From Paenibacillus sp. HW567 (GTDB lineage: Bacteria; Bacillota; Bacilli; Paenibacillales; Paenibacillaceae): DNA of 64,000 nucleotides. This document shows, piece after piece, positions 17,529 to 25,432 of the stretch. Within the stretch, counting starts at the first letter, position 1, and every line of letters begins with the position of its first letter. The DNA is taken from the NCBI RefSeq assembly GCF_000374185.1, contig NZ_KB910518.1, positions 3,295,687-3,359,686 of the forward strand. The letters run 5' to 3'. A model generated the notes under the pieces. It worked only from the letters and a program-made list of their open reading frames with translations. It was not told the origin of the DNA and searched no databases. The position numbers and the translations under genes were made by a program.

Positions 17529-17951
17529 TTAGAATCTTCTATAAATATGCTCCAGCAGAAATTCAAGATCCTCCCGCTGCGCAGGACTGAGACCGCCGTA
17601 AATGGCTTCATTCAGCTTATCCGATATGTCCCGAAATGCCGGCTGCAGCGCAACGCCCTTCTCTGTAAGCTTTACTAAAGTTACTCTGCTATCCTCCCCG
17701 CTCTTTATTCTGTTCACATACCCCAGCTTCTCCAGCTTGTTGATCAGGACAGTCACTGTAGGCTGTGTAAGGTGAATCTTGTTCGCAAGCTCCTTGACAG
17801 ACAAGCCATCCTGCTCATAAAGAAAGATCAACACATCGCCATGTGAAGGGACAATACCCTCGACGCCGTGTTTCTCAAGCTCGGAAACGATCATCTTGTA
17901 AGCCTCGGTGCGAATCTTGCTGATCAATGATAAAGCGTTATATTTAAGCAT
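17529..17951 (-). CDS. MarR-family transcriptional regulator of the adjacent oxidoreductase
   Basis: A 140-residue winged-helix protein with LTQPTVTVLINKLEKLGYV as recognition helix and the wing SGEDSRVTLVKLTEKG. The frame is open to ATG 17972, but a sigma-A promoter covers that stretch (-10 at 17958-17963). ATG 17951 is therefore the likely start, giving MLKYNALSLISKIR, the usual beginning of this subfamily. The transcription start predicted 7 bases after the -10 falls on this ATG, suggesting a leaderless mRNA. The operator lies between -35 and -10, so it should repress itself and the oxidoreductase. Confidence 0.88.
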   Translation of the reverse strand: MLKYNALSLISKIRTEAYKMIVSELEKHGVEGIVPSHGDVLIFLYEQDGLSVKELANKIHLTQPTVTVLINKLEKLGYVNRIKSGEDSRVTLVKLTEKGVALQPAFRDISDKLNEAIYGGLSPAQREDLEFLLEHIYRRF

Positions 17952-17957
17952 GACCTT

Positions 17958-17986
17958 ATTATACATAGACATCTATACAATCGCAA
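17958..17986 (-). promoter_or_regulatory. Sigma-A promoter of the MarR gene
   Basis: Minus-strand -35 TTGCGA (17981-17986), 17-base spacer, perfect -10 TATAAT (17958-17963). The spacer contains the operator. Confidence 0.75.
17965..17976. promoter_or_regulatory. MarR operator, copy 2
   Basis: ATAGA-CA-TCTAT, the second copy of the palindrome seen at 17488-17499. It sits in the spacer of the MarR promoter, the classical autorepression position. Confidence 0.65.
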
Positions 17987-18239
17987 GCATAGGTTTACTC
18001 TCGCCAAGGCAATCGCTTACGAAATGAACTAAATATAGGGAAAACAAGGAAAACCGTAAGGTTGGCTGGCTTGATCAGAAATAACAGCAGAAATGTCAAT
18101 TGGATTGGAGTTTTTTTGCGTTCATCTGCCAGAGCAGGAAGATTGGCTTCACGGCGGCCTCTGCCCGGTCATAAAGCGATTACCCGACATACATTAATGC
18201 AGACGCCTTATATGTCAATTTGTGCACGGAGATGATCTT

Positions 18240-19055
18240 ATGTCAGCTACTTCAGCAGGCTTAACGAACAGCGGACCTCCCATAGATATCCTGATCCCGG
18301 CCATTGAAAAAGATCTGGCCACCCTCCGCCATGTGATAGACGGCCTTCGCCGCCATGTCCGCCATCCCATCAGCAACATCTACATTGTCTCGCCCAACAG
18401 CACCCGGATCAGAAGTCTGTGCACACGCAAAGGCTGTATTTTTGTCAATGAAACCACTGTGCTGCCCTTTACCAAAAAAGATATCCATTATTCCTCTCCC
18501 CGCTGGAACCGCTCCGGCTGGCTGTATCAGCAGCTACTCAAGATGAACGGTGACCATATCTGCCGGGAGAGCTTTTTTCTCGTCATTGATGCCGATACGG
18601 TGCTGATTAAGCCTCACCGGTTCCGTTCCGGGGGGAAAAGCATCTTTTACTGCCGCAACTGGAGCCAGCCGGAATATTTCCGCACCTACCGGAAGCTGCT
18701 CGGTACTGCCGCCCCTTCCCCCAAATCCTTTGTCACCCATTACATGCTGTTCGAAAAAGCAAAGCTGGCCGGACTGAAAAGAAAAATCGAAGCCCGGCAC
18801 GGAGTATCGTGGCATGCCGCCATTCTCCGCAGCATCGACAAGCGGAGACAGTTCGGCTTCTCCGAATTTGAGACGTATGCCAATTATGTGTACAGCGGAA
18901 ACAGCGCCTCGGTGCTGCTCAGAAACGCCAATAATACCTCGCTGAAAACCTCGGCGGCCGCCCTGGGCAAAGAGCAGATTCAGAAGCTGGCCCGTACCTA
19001 CCGCTCGCTTTCGTTCCACCAGCGTAAGGGATACTCCATTCCGGCCAAGCACTAA
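18240..19055 (+). CDS. DUF6492-like glycosyltransferase-family protein
   Basis: A 271-residue protein. PPIDILIPAIEKDLATLRHVI at the N-terminus (start of a GT-A-like fold), VSPNSTRIRSLC, and the DxD-like VIDADTVLIKP suggest a nucleotide-sugar-binding fold of the DUF6492 type. No signal peptide or membrane helix. ATG 18240 is preferred over the frame start at 18222 because GGAGATG lies eight bases upstream. It is 14 bases from the guanylyltransferase gene and clearly cotranscribed. Donor probably GDP-mannose, from context; acceptor unknown. Confidence 0.72.
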   Translation: MSATSAGLTNSGPPIDILIPAIEKDLATLRHVIDGLRRHVRHPISNIYIVSPNSTRIRSLCTRKGCIFVNETTVLPFTKKDIHYSSPRWNRSGWLYQQLLKMNGDHICRESFFLVIDADTVLIKPHRFRSGGKSIFYCRNWSQPEYFRTYRKLLGTAAPSPKSFVTHYMLFEKAKLAGLKRKIEARHGVSWHAAILRSIDKRRQFGFSEFETYANYVYSGNSASVLLRNANNTSLKTSAAALGKEQIQKLARTYRSLSFHQRKGYSIPAKH

Positions 19056-19069
19056 GGAGGCAGACAGCC

Positions 19070-20392
19070 TTGCATACCATTCTTCTATGCGGCGGTTCCG
19101 GCCAGCGGCTGTGGCCGCTGTCGGGCCGTATCCGTTCCAAGATGTTTCTGAATCTGCTTCCTGCACCGGACGGCGGCACGGAGTCGATGATCGGACGGGT
19201 ATGCCGTCAGCTCGACCACGCCGGACTTGGTGAATCCGCATTGTTCGTCACCCACCAGGAGCAAATAGGCCTGACGCGGCGGCATACCCGGAATGGATAT
19301 CCGGTGATTGGGGAGCCGCATAAACGCGGCACCTTCACCGCAGCAGCGCTGGGTGCCCTCTACTTGTATTCCACAGGGAAAGCGAAGCCGGAAGATACGA
19401 TATGTGTAGCCCCGGCCGATATGTTTGCCGATGACGGCTTCTTCCGGTTATTTCATCAATTCACTGACATATTAGCCGTCTCCCAGGCCGAGCTTGTGTT
19501 GCTTGGGACAAGGCCCACTCATCCATCGGACCAATACGGCTATATTGTTCCGGGCGAGGGTGCAGACGAAGCGTATTCCCCGGTCATTTCCTTTGAAGAA
19601 AAGCCAGACGGCTCCAGAGCTGCGGAATTGATCCGTGAGCATGCGCTGTGGAACTGCGGAGTTTTTGCGTTTCCGCTGCGCTTTATGCTGTCGCATGTAC
19701 AGCAGATGGGGCTGCCCGCTGAGCTCGACGCCTTTACAGAGCTGTATCCCGAATTCCCGGTCCGCAGCTTTGACAAGGAGGTGGCTGAACGCAGCAGCAA
19801 AGCCGTCGTGCTGCGCCATGAAGGCGAGTGGCTGGATCTGGGAAGCTGGGATACGCTGACCGCCCAACTCCCTGAACCGGTGATTGGCGCCGGGGGGATG
19901 TGGGGAGCATGCCGGAATACCCATATTGTCAATGAATTGAACATTCCGCTGCATGTAATCGGTGTGTCCGGCATAGTCGCCGTAGGAAGTCCCGAGGGGA
20001 TTCTGATTGCCGGTAAAGGCGAAGCGAACGCGATAAAAGAAATCCTGCAGAATGCTGCGGGGGAACCGAAATACGGGGAACCCGAGTGGGGAAGCTTTAC
20101 CGTCCTGGACCGGACTATGAATGGTTCGAAGCTTGTGCTTACAATTTCATTGTCCCTGCTGCCACATCATGACTTGCCCGAAATACTCTGTGAGCATTCC
20201 GGCAAGAGCTGGATCATCTTATCCGGTGAAGGAGAAGCGGTTCTGAACGGATTGCCCGCCGCCGCACAGGCAGGCGGAATATTTACAATAGCCAGAGGAG
20301 ACCGGCACGGAATGAAGGCTTTTACAGCTATGAAATGGATCGAGGTGCGGACGCTCGAAGGTGAGGATGACGAACGGATTTACAGTTCATGA
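19070..20392 (+). CDS. Mannose-1-phosphate guanylyltransferase-like nucleotidyltransferase
   Basis: A 440-residue protein. The N-terminal nucleotidyltransferase motif LCGGSGQRLWPLSGRIRSKM is followed by APADMFADD (metal-binding), FEEKPDGSRA and WNCGVFAF, all typical of ManC/GMP proteins that make GDP-mannose. The C-terminal ~100 residues form a cupin resembling the type II phosphomannose isomerase domain, but its conserved metal-binding pattern is weak, so the isomerase activity is doubtful. TTG 19070 lies nine bases after AAGGAGG. Only the DUF6492 gene precedes it; no other glycan genes are adjacent. Confidence 0.85.
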   Translation: MHTILLCGGSGQRLWPLSGRIRSKMFLNLLPAPDGGTESMIGRVCRQLDHAGLGESALFVTHQEQIGLTRRHTRNGYPVIGEPHKRGTFTAAALGALYLYSTGKAKPEDTICVAPADMFADDGFFRLFHQFTDILAVSQAELVLLGTRPTHPSDQYGYIVPGEGADEAYSPVISFEEKPDGSRAAELIREHALWNCGVFAFPLRFMLSHVQQMGLPAELDAFTELYPEFPVRSFDKEVAERSSKAVVLRHEGEWLDLGSWDTLTAQLPEPVIGAGGMWGACRNTHIVNELNIPLHVIGVSGIVAVGSPEGILIAGKGEANAIKEILQNAAGEPKYGEPEWGSFTVLDRTMNGSKLVLTISLSLLPHHDLPEILCEHSGKSWIILSGEGEAVLNGLPAAAQAGGIFTIARGDRHGMKAFTAMKWIEVRTLEGEDDERIYSS

Positions 20393-20410
20393 GTCCCTTA
20401 ATTACCTGCA

Positions 20411-20445
20411 AAAAAGAAGAGGACGTTATTCGCCCTCTTCTTTTG
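20411..20445. terminator. Bidirectional terminator
   Basis: Hairpin AAAAGAAGAGG (20412-20422) and CCTCTTCTTTT (20434-20444) between the guanylyltransferase and the convergent racemase. T-rich tails exist on both strands. The racemase stop codon lies inside the loop. Confidence 0.8.
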
Positions 20446-21115
20446 CATGAACATACCTCTTCACCACAGCTTGCGCCAGACACTCTGACGAATCAATCAG
20501 GACAAGCTCTTCTGCACTACCTTTAGCAACTACATTTAAATCAGTACATGCAAGTATAGCGACGTCTGCCTTCCGCACCAGTTCCGAATACAATCGTTGC
20601 CACAACACATTTGCTTCTTGGATTTCACCTGTTTTTATGTTGGTAATAATGGCATTCACCCATTGTTGCCAGTGATCCTGGTGGAGACAATCAAGTCCAA
20701 GGTTTTCCAGACTCTTTTGATAAATGCCAGATTGAACCGTGGCGGGTGTAGCTAACAGCGCAATCTTTTCAGCAGTCTTCGGCAGCCTCAGAATGGTCTC
20801 ATCCACTATATTCAGCACAGGCACAGAAACGGAATTTTTTATATTTTCATAATACAAATGTGCCGTATTGCAAGGAATTGCGATAAAAACCACACCCGTT
20901 CTCTCCAGCTTTTGGGCACCGTCAATAATAGCCTTTTCCATAGCCGCATGGTCGACTGGCCTGTCCATGTAAAAAGGTGTCGGACATGAATAGATCATCA
21001 TATGGGGAAAATCAATGTCATACTTGGCGCCATATATTTGCTGGCACTGGTCCACCACCCTATCGACAAAAGGCCCTGTAGATTTGGGTCCCATACCTGC
21101 TAAAATTCCAATCAT
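20426..21115 (-). CDS. Aspartate/glutamate racemase family protein
   Basis: A 229-residue cofactor-independent racemase. It begins MIGILAGMGPKSTGPF, the family start. The two catalytic cysteines lie in FIAIPCNTAHLYY and VAILACTDLNVV. ATG 21115 is chosen over the frame start at 21184 because the extra 23 residues are unrelated to the family and run into the HxlR gene. The second motif has Asp rather than the usual Glu after Cys-Thr (CTDL), a YgeA-like variation. Product could be a D-amino acid; substrate is not determined. Confidence 0.88.
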   Translation of the reverse strand: MIGILAGMGPKSTGPFVDRVVDQCQQIYGAKYDIDFPHMMIYSCPTPFYMDRPVDHAAMEKAIIDGAQKLERTGVVFIAIPCNTAHLYYENIKNSVSVPVLNIVDETILRLPKTAEKIALLATPATVQSGIYQKSLENLGLDCLHQDHWQQWVNAIITNIKTGEIQEANVLWQRLYSELVRKADVAILACTDLNVVAKGSAEELVLIDSSECLAQAVVKRYVHAKEEGE

Positions 21116-21152
21116 CCTTACCCAGATCCTTTCTATAATAAGCATACTGGAT

Positions 21153-21491
21153 TTAATTAGTTTGGTTTTTTTCGCCCCACTCACATAATTTCTCCAAAAC
21201 CGGCAATAGTGTTTCCGCTTTAGCTGTAAGACTGTATTCGACTTTAGGGGGAACTTGAGGATACTCCTTCCGGTTCACCAGACCGTCCGCTTCTAATTCT
21301 TTTAGCTGTGAGCTTAATGTTTTAAACGTTATCGCGCCGATTTGTCTTTTCAGATCATTAAAGCGAACCGTTTGGTTTTCTGCCAGGAGATACAGAATAA
21401 CCATTTTCCATTTACCGCCAATCACTGACAACGTGTAACCAAAGGGGGTTTCTTGAATACTTGTAGCCTTCTTATAGTCAGCTATACTCAT
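21153..21491 (-). CDS. HxlR-family transcriptional regulator
   Basis: A 112-residue winged-helix regulator with the family signature GYTLSVIGGKWKMVILYLL, FNDLKRQIGAITFKTLSSQL and the wing YPQVPPKVEYSLTAKAE. There is no cysteine near the N-terminus of the HypR type, so the trigger is probably not thiol oxidation. Transcribed divergently from ridA with a 21-22 bp-spaced dyad between them; followed closely by the racemase on the same strand. Confidence 0.92.
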   Translation of the reverse strand: MSIADYKKATSIQETPFGYTLSVIGGKWKMVILYLLAENQTVRFNDLKRQIGAITFKTLSSQLKELEADGLVNRKEYPQVPPKVEYSLTAKAETLLPVLEKLCEWGEKNQTN

Positions 21492-21509
21492 CTTACGCTA
21501 TCCTTCCGG

Positions 21510-21538
21510 GTAGTACCTATCAAAAAAGTGCGTACTAC
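21510..21538. promoter_or_regulatory. HxlR operator between hxlR-type gene and ridA
   Basis: GTAGTAC (21510-21516) and GTACTAC (21532-21538) form a perfect inverted repeat with a 15-base centre. HxlR-type dimers bind similar spaced dyads, and the position covers the divergent promoters. Confidence 0.65.
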
Positions 21539-21596
21539 TCATTTATTTATGTTCATTTTATACTAGCCTTACTTTGAAGAAAAGGAGAGAAAAAAA

Positions 21597-21989
21597 TTGA
21601 CTACTGCTAAAATCTACAATCATGGCGTTGCATGGGAAGAAGCCTTCAGCGTCACCCAAGGCTACAGCGTTAACGGCACCATCTACATTTCGGGACAATT
21701 TGCCCATGATATGCAGGGCGAGTTCATTGGCGAGGGTGATATCGAAGCGCAGACCCGGCAGACACTGCAAAATCTCGATCGCGTATTGGCGGGATTTGGT
21801 GTCACTAAGTCGAACATCGCTGAGATGGAAATCTTTCTGACTAACCCGCAAGAGCATTTCGAGCCATGCATCGCTCTGTACAAGGAATATACGGGTGACC
21901 ATCGGCCGGCTGCTACCCTCATCGGCGTGTCGGGGCTGGCGTTCCCGCATCAACTGATTGAAATCCGCGCCGTCGCACACACTGACTAA
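21597..21989 (+). CDS. ridA: RidA-family reactive-intermediate deaminase
   Basis: A 130-residue RidA/YjgF protein, hydrolysing 2-aminoacrylate and related enamines/imines. The substrate-binding arginine is in HRPAATLIGV and the C-terminal strand is LIEIRAVA. The TTG start at 21597 follows AAAGGAGA by nine bases. Divergent from HxlR. SbnA-type PLP chemistry encoded next door can release aminoacrylate, so a role in protecting that pathway is possible (inference). Confidence 0.92.
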   Translation: MTTAKIYNHGVAWEEAFSVTQGYSVNGTIYISGQFAHDMQGEFIGEGDIEAQTRQTLQNLDRVLAGFGVTKSNIAEMEIFLTNPQEHFEPCIALYKEYTGDHRPAATLIGVSGLAFPHQLIEIRAVAHTD

Positions 21990-22018
21990 CCCGGCCACCA
22001 CGTAAAAAGCTTTCACAG

Positions 22019-22044
22019 AAAACCCGCTCACCCGGGCGGGTTTT
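22019..22044. terminator. Bidirectional terminator between ridA and sbnB
   Basis: Perfect 9-bp stem AAAACCCGC (22019-22027) and GCGGGTTTT (22036-22044) between convergent genes. Confidence 0.85.
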
Positions 22045-22073
22045 CGATGTTTATTCGTCCAATTTTCTTCCCC

Positions 22074-23039
22074 TTACGCAAGCTCTGCCCCAATCCCTTT
22101 ATCTCTTGCAATCTTCACATAATATACCGCTATAGCGATATCGAAGACGGCCATCCCCATCGGGCAGAACAAAACCGGCTCATCCGCAGTGAATTCCGTC
22201 AGGCTGCGGCGGGAGACAACATCGGTAATCATCCGGGTGCCGGCACGGGTAAGCCCCTGTTCCAGATAGAGCCGCTCGATGTCCGTATTCTCGCGGCACA
22301 CTTCATCCCAATCATCGACGATGATGGCGTTCACTGAAGCCAGCGCCTCCGGCTTATAATCTCGCAGAGACACATTCAGCAGCAGACTGCCTTTTGCCGG
22401 GGGAAGATCAATATAACGGTAATCCGATACGGTACATGTAATGAAAATATTGGAATGCTGATACACATCCGCCCATGTCTCTGCCGCTTCCATCCTGTCC
22501 CTGTAAAGAGGCGGAGCTTCTGACAAATCAACTCCCCTTATATCGAATATACGGATACGTTCGATTCGTTCTCCATACAGAGCCGTTGCCATTTGCAGAT
22601 GCTGCTGCCCAATCGGGCCCCAGCCGATAATGCCGAGCTGAATAGGGCCCAGCGGACGCGCCTCCAAAAAGTGGCGGAGCATTAGTCCGCTGATGGAAGC
22701 GGTCCTGACGATGCTAGGGACTGGCGAATTCAGCACCGCTGAAGGCTCGCCTGTAACGGGATCATTTAGTACGATGATGCTATGCGCACGGGGAAGACCG
22801 GATTTTAGATTGCCCGGGAAGCTGGAAATCCATTTGATTCCGGCTGCACTCACGTCTCCCCCTATATATGCAGGCATTGCAATAATGCGGTTTTGAAGGT
22901 TTTTATATCTTAGGTATGGTTTTATCGGCTGTGCGTAATCACCTGAATCAAGAATGCGCACCGCAGATTCTACCGAATCCACAAGGGCAGGCCAATCAAA
23001 GCCTATTGCCCGTATGTCCCGGTCGTTTAAGTACAGCAT
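22074..23039 (-). CDS. sbnB: SbnB-type N-(2-amino-2-carboxyethyl)-L-glutamate dehydrogenase
   Basis: A 321-residue member of the ornithine cyclodeaminase/mu-crystallin family. Features are the N-terminal substrate motif KPYLRYKN, IKWISSFPGN, the NAD Rossmann motif LGIIGWGPIGQQHLQ, and VDDWDEVCRENTDIERL, which is typical of SbnB. In staphyloferrin B synthesis SbnB oxidatively splits the SbnA product to L-2,3-diaminopropionate and 2-oxoglutarate. It begins 20 bases after the SbnA-fusion gene on the same strand, so both steps of diaminopropionate synthesis are encoded together. Confidence 0.9.
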   Translation of the reverse strand: MLYLNDRDIRAIGFDWPALVDSVESAVRILDSGDYAQPIKPYLRYKNLQNRIIAMPAYIGGDVSAAGIKWISSFPGNLKSGLPRAHSIIVLNDPVTGEPSAVLNSPVPSIVRTASISGLMLRHFLEARPLGPIQLGIIGWGPIGQQHLQMATALYGERIERIRIFDIRGVDLSEAPPLYRDRMEAAETWADVYQHSNIFITCTVSDYRYIDLPPAKGSLLLNVSLRDYKPEALASVNAIIVDDWDEVCRENTDIERLYLEQGLTRAGTRMITDVVSRRSLTEFTADEPVLFCPMGMAVFDIAIAVYYVKIARDKGIGAELA

Positions 23040-23059
23040 GCTGTTTCCTCCTTTTGCCG

Positions 23060-25267
23060 TTAAGAGAGAACATCTCCGTCTTCAGACGGAAGCTCTCCGC
23101 CGAACTGGCGCTGAACCCATGAGTCTGAATATACCGTATCGAGGTAACGCTCCCCCTTGTCGTGCAGAATGACCGTGCAGACAGAGCCCGGAGGTATCTC
23201 CTGCTCCATCTGCTGAACTGCGGCAATTATCCCGCCGGAGGATGCCCCGGCCAGAATCGACTCGCTCCGCGCGAGCGCCCGGCAGCCTTGAACGATATCC
23301 CGGTCCGAGACATGCACGATACGGTCGATCAGATCTCTTCTGCAGAAGGGCGGCACGATGCCGGCCCCGAGTCCCGGGAACCGCCGCTGCCCCTTATTTC
23401 CGCCAAAAATGGCGCTGCCCTCCGCGTCGACGGCTACGATCTTGGTCCCCAGACCGTGATCCCTCGCGTATTCCGCAAGTCCCCGGATCGTACCGCATGT
23501 ACTGACGCTGCAAAACAAATAATCCACCCGGTCAAGTTCATTCACGATTTCCTTCATGGTTGTATGGTAGTGGGACAGATAGTTGTTCTTGTTCCCATAT
23601 TGATTCGGCCAGAAGCTGCCCGGTATTGCCGTGAGGAGCTGCTGCACCCGGTTCAGCCTGGCAGGCAAAAACTCGCCGGTGTCCGGGTCAGGGTGGACAA
23701 CGTAGTCGATGGTTGCATCCAAAGCCTTCAGGATTTGCAGATTCGTTTCCGTTGTTCTGGGGTCAACCACGCTGATAAAACGCAGCCCCGCATATTTGCA
23801 AATCATAGCCAGGCTGATCGCCATGTTTCCCGAACTCGATTCAATGATGGTCGTTCCCGGCCCTATGGTTCCTTCCCTCCACGCCTCCTCAATCATCCGC
23901 AGGGCAGGACGGTCTTTCGCGCTTCCCCCGGGGTTCAGCAGCTCCATTTTGGCGTAAACCCCCAGCCCGTTCGTCTGGAACAGGTTGCTAAGCTTGATTA
24001 AGGGCGTATTTCCGATGGTCGATAGAATACCCCCATTCAGGTTCAGCCCGGCCCTGTCTTTAGCCATCTGGTAATATAGCTTCTTATTCTTCACCTGCCC
24101 GCTGTCCAGCGGCTCATCTTCGGCAGCAATGATAACCTCGATATCGTTCAGCAGATGATTTCGGATCATCATGCCGATTTCCGGAATGCATTCTCTGATC
24201 TCCTGCCGGATGGCCTGAACAGTGGCGTCAACTGCGGATTTGCTCTTGATATAGACAGTCAGTGCGTTGCTTCTTACTTTCACCCGGATGATTGCATCCT
24301 CAAGATGACGGTATACCACCTGTTCGATATCGTACAGGCTGATCTTTTCTCCGTGCTTCAGCTCCCGGCCTACCCGTTTGACGATGGACTCGAAGCTCAT
24401 CTTTTCCACCCCGCCGATCATCACGGGCCTGAAATCCCTAACGACGTCATAGGTAACAAAACGGATGGCAGGCAGCAGCTTGCGGACGTTCGAGGTAAGC
24501 ACCAGGATGCTTTCGTCTGTACCCAGCGGCTGCAGCTCCTCATCTAACTCCTGCGTCCCGATCCCTTCCGCATAGATTCCATCGGCAACAATATACCTGC
24601 CAAGCTCATGCGAGTAATAAGCAATCGTGCCGATTTCAATGGAGCCGTACGTGTCGATGATGTCGCGCGGCTCCAGACCGAACAGGCGGGCCATATTCCG
24701 CTGCCACTCTGGCGTGGCAATTTCCCCGACCAGAATAATTCTGCGGATGCCGAAGGCACGCGGATTGTCCGAGGCGTATACGATATGATCCAGAATGGAA
24801 GGCATCGTGTACAGCACATCCGGCTGAAAGGCTTGCAGCCGTTCAATGTGCTGTTCGATGGGCAGCTCAAAGGGGATTGCATGATTTTCCAGGCCAAGCC
24901 GTTCAAATATGGATAACGCAGTATTCGCTGCATGTCCGGTCCCCATGTCCGCTACTGCTCTTGTGCAGCCGCTCCCCGCCAGAAGCTCTGCGAACAGCTT
25001 TGTTTTGATATCAATATAGTGCCTATCGTCTTCCTGGGAGTAGAAGATGGATTTTCGGCGGCCCGAGCTTGTACCCGACGTCCTGTACACGGACAAAGAA
25101 GGGTCAGCGGACTCCGTGTAATAATAGGTTTCCAGTATTTTTGACGTCATAAGCGGCAGGTCCTGTAGGCTGTAATTCGTTTTCTCACCGCCGATCAGCC
25201 CTTTGTACCACGGATAGCCCCCAATGACTTCCTGCACCTTATCCTGCAATTCATCCAGCAGCATCAT
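23060..25267 (-). CDS. Fusion: PaaK/LuxE-like adenylate-forming domain + SbnA-type diaminopropionate synthase
   Basis: A 735-residue two-domain protein. Residues ~1-405 resemble PaaK/LuxE adenylating enzymes: the P-loop-like YRTSGTSSGRR (61-71), DTYGSIEIG (205-213) corresponding to the YGxTE motif, and a C-terminal subdomain ending GQVKNKK. Residues ~411-735 are a complete SbnA-like PLP enzyme: STIGNTPLIKLSN, the PLP lysine in NPGGSAKDRPAL (~451), ESSSGNMAISLAM, GLGAGIVPPF and the phosphate loop AGASSGG. SbnA joins O-phosphoserine and glutamate. No stop or frameshift separates the domains. GGAGG precedes the tandem ATG start. The adenylation substrate is unknown. Confidence 0.9.
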   Translation of the reverse strand: MMLLDELQDKVQEVIGGYPWYKGLIGGEKTNYSLQDLPLMTSKILETYYYTESADPSLSVYRTSGTSSGRRKSIFYSQEDDRHYIDIKTKLFAELLAGSGCTRAVADMGTGHAANTALSIFERLGLENHAIPFELPIEQHIERLQAFQPDVLYTMPSILDHIVYASDNPRAFGIRRIILVGEIATPEWQRNMARLFGLEPRDIIDTYGSIEIGTIAYYSHELGRYIVADGIYAEGIGTQELDEELQPLGTDESILVLTSNVRKLLPAIRFVTYDVVRDFRPVMIGGVEKMSFESIVKRVGRELKHGEKISLYDIEQVVYRHLEDAIIRVKVRSNALTVYIKSKSAVDATVQAIRQEIRECIPEIGMMIRNHLLNDIEVIIAAEDEPLDSGQVKNKKLYYQMAKDRAGLNLNGGILSTIGNTPLIKLSNLFQTNGLGVYAKMELLNPGGSAKDRPALRMIEEAWREGTIGPGTTIIESSSGNMAISLAMICKYAGLRFISVVDPRTTETNLQILKALDATIDYVVHPDPDTGEFLPARLNRVQQLLTAIPGSFWPNQYGNKNNYLSHYHTTMKEIVNELDRVDYLFCSVSTCGTIRGLAEYARDHGLGTKIVAVDAEGSAIFGGNKGQRRFPGLGAGIVPPFCRRDLIDRIVHVSDRDIVQGCRALARSESILAGASSGGIIAAVQQMEQEIPPGSVCTVILHDKGERYLDTVYSDSWVQRQFGGELPSEDGDVLS

Positions 25268-25432
25268 TGCCGCCTCCTGCTCTGCCGCTTGCCGCGGCCT
25301 TTATGGGTAAACACCTACAATAAGCATATGTAACATTCTTTCGGTGTGTTCTATGTCTGGGTGGCTGCCCAATCAAAAACCGGGCCATTCCCATAATATA
25401 GCCTATAGATCCTTTGGCACGGAGGGATACAA

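Noticed and set aside
22074..25267. Staphyloferrin B-like siderophore cluster
   Set aside because: Only SbnA and SbnB activities are encoded; there are no NIS synthetases, decarboxylase or ferric-siderophore transporter in the window.
25385..25432. Sporulation sigma factor promoter for the ATP-grasp gene
   Set aside because: CATAATATA (25392-25400) resembles a SigK/SigE -10, but no -35 element is at the correct distance.
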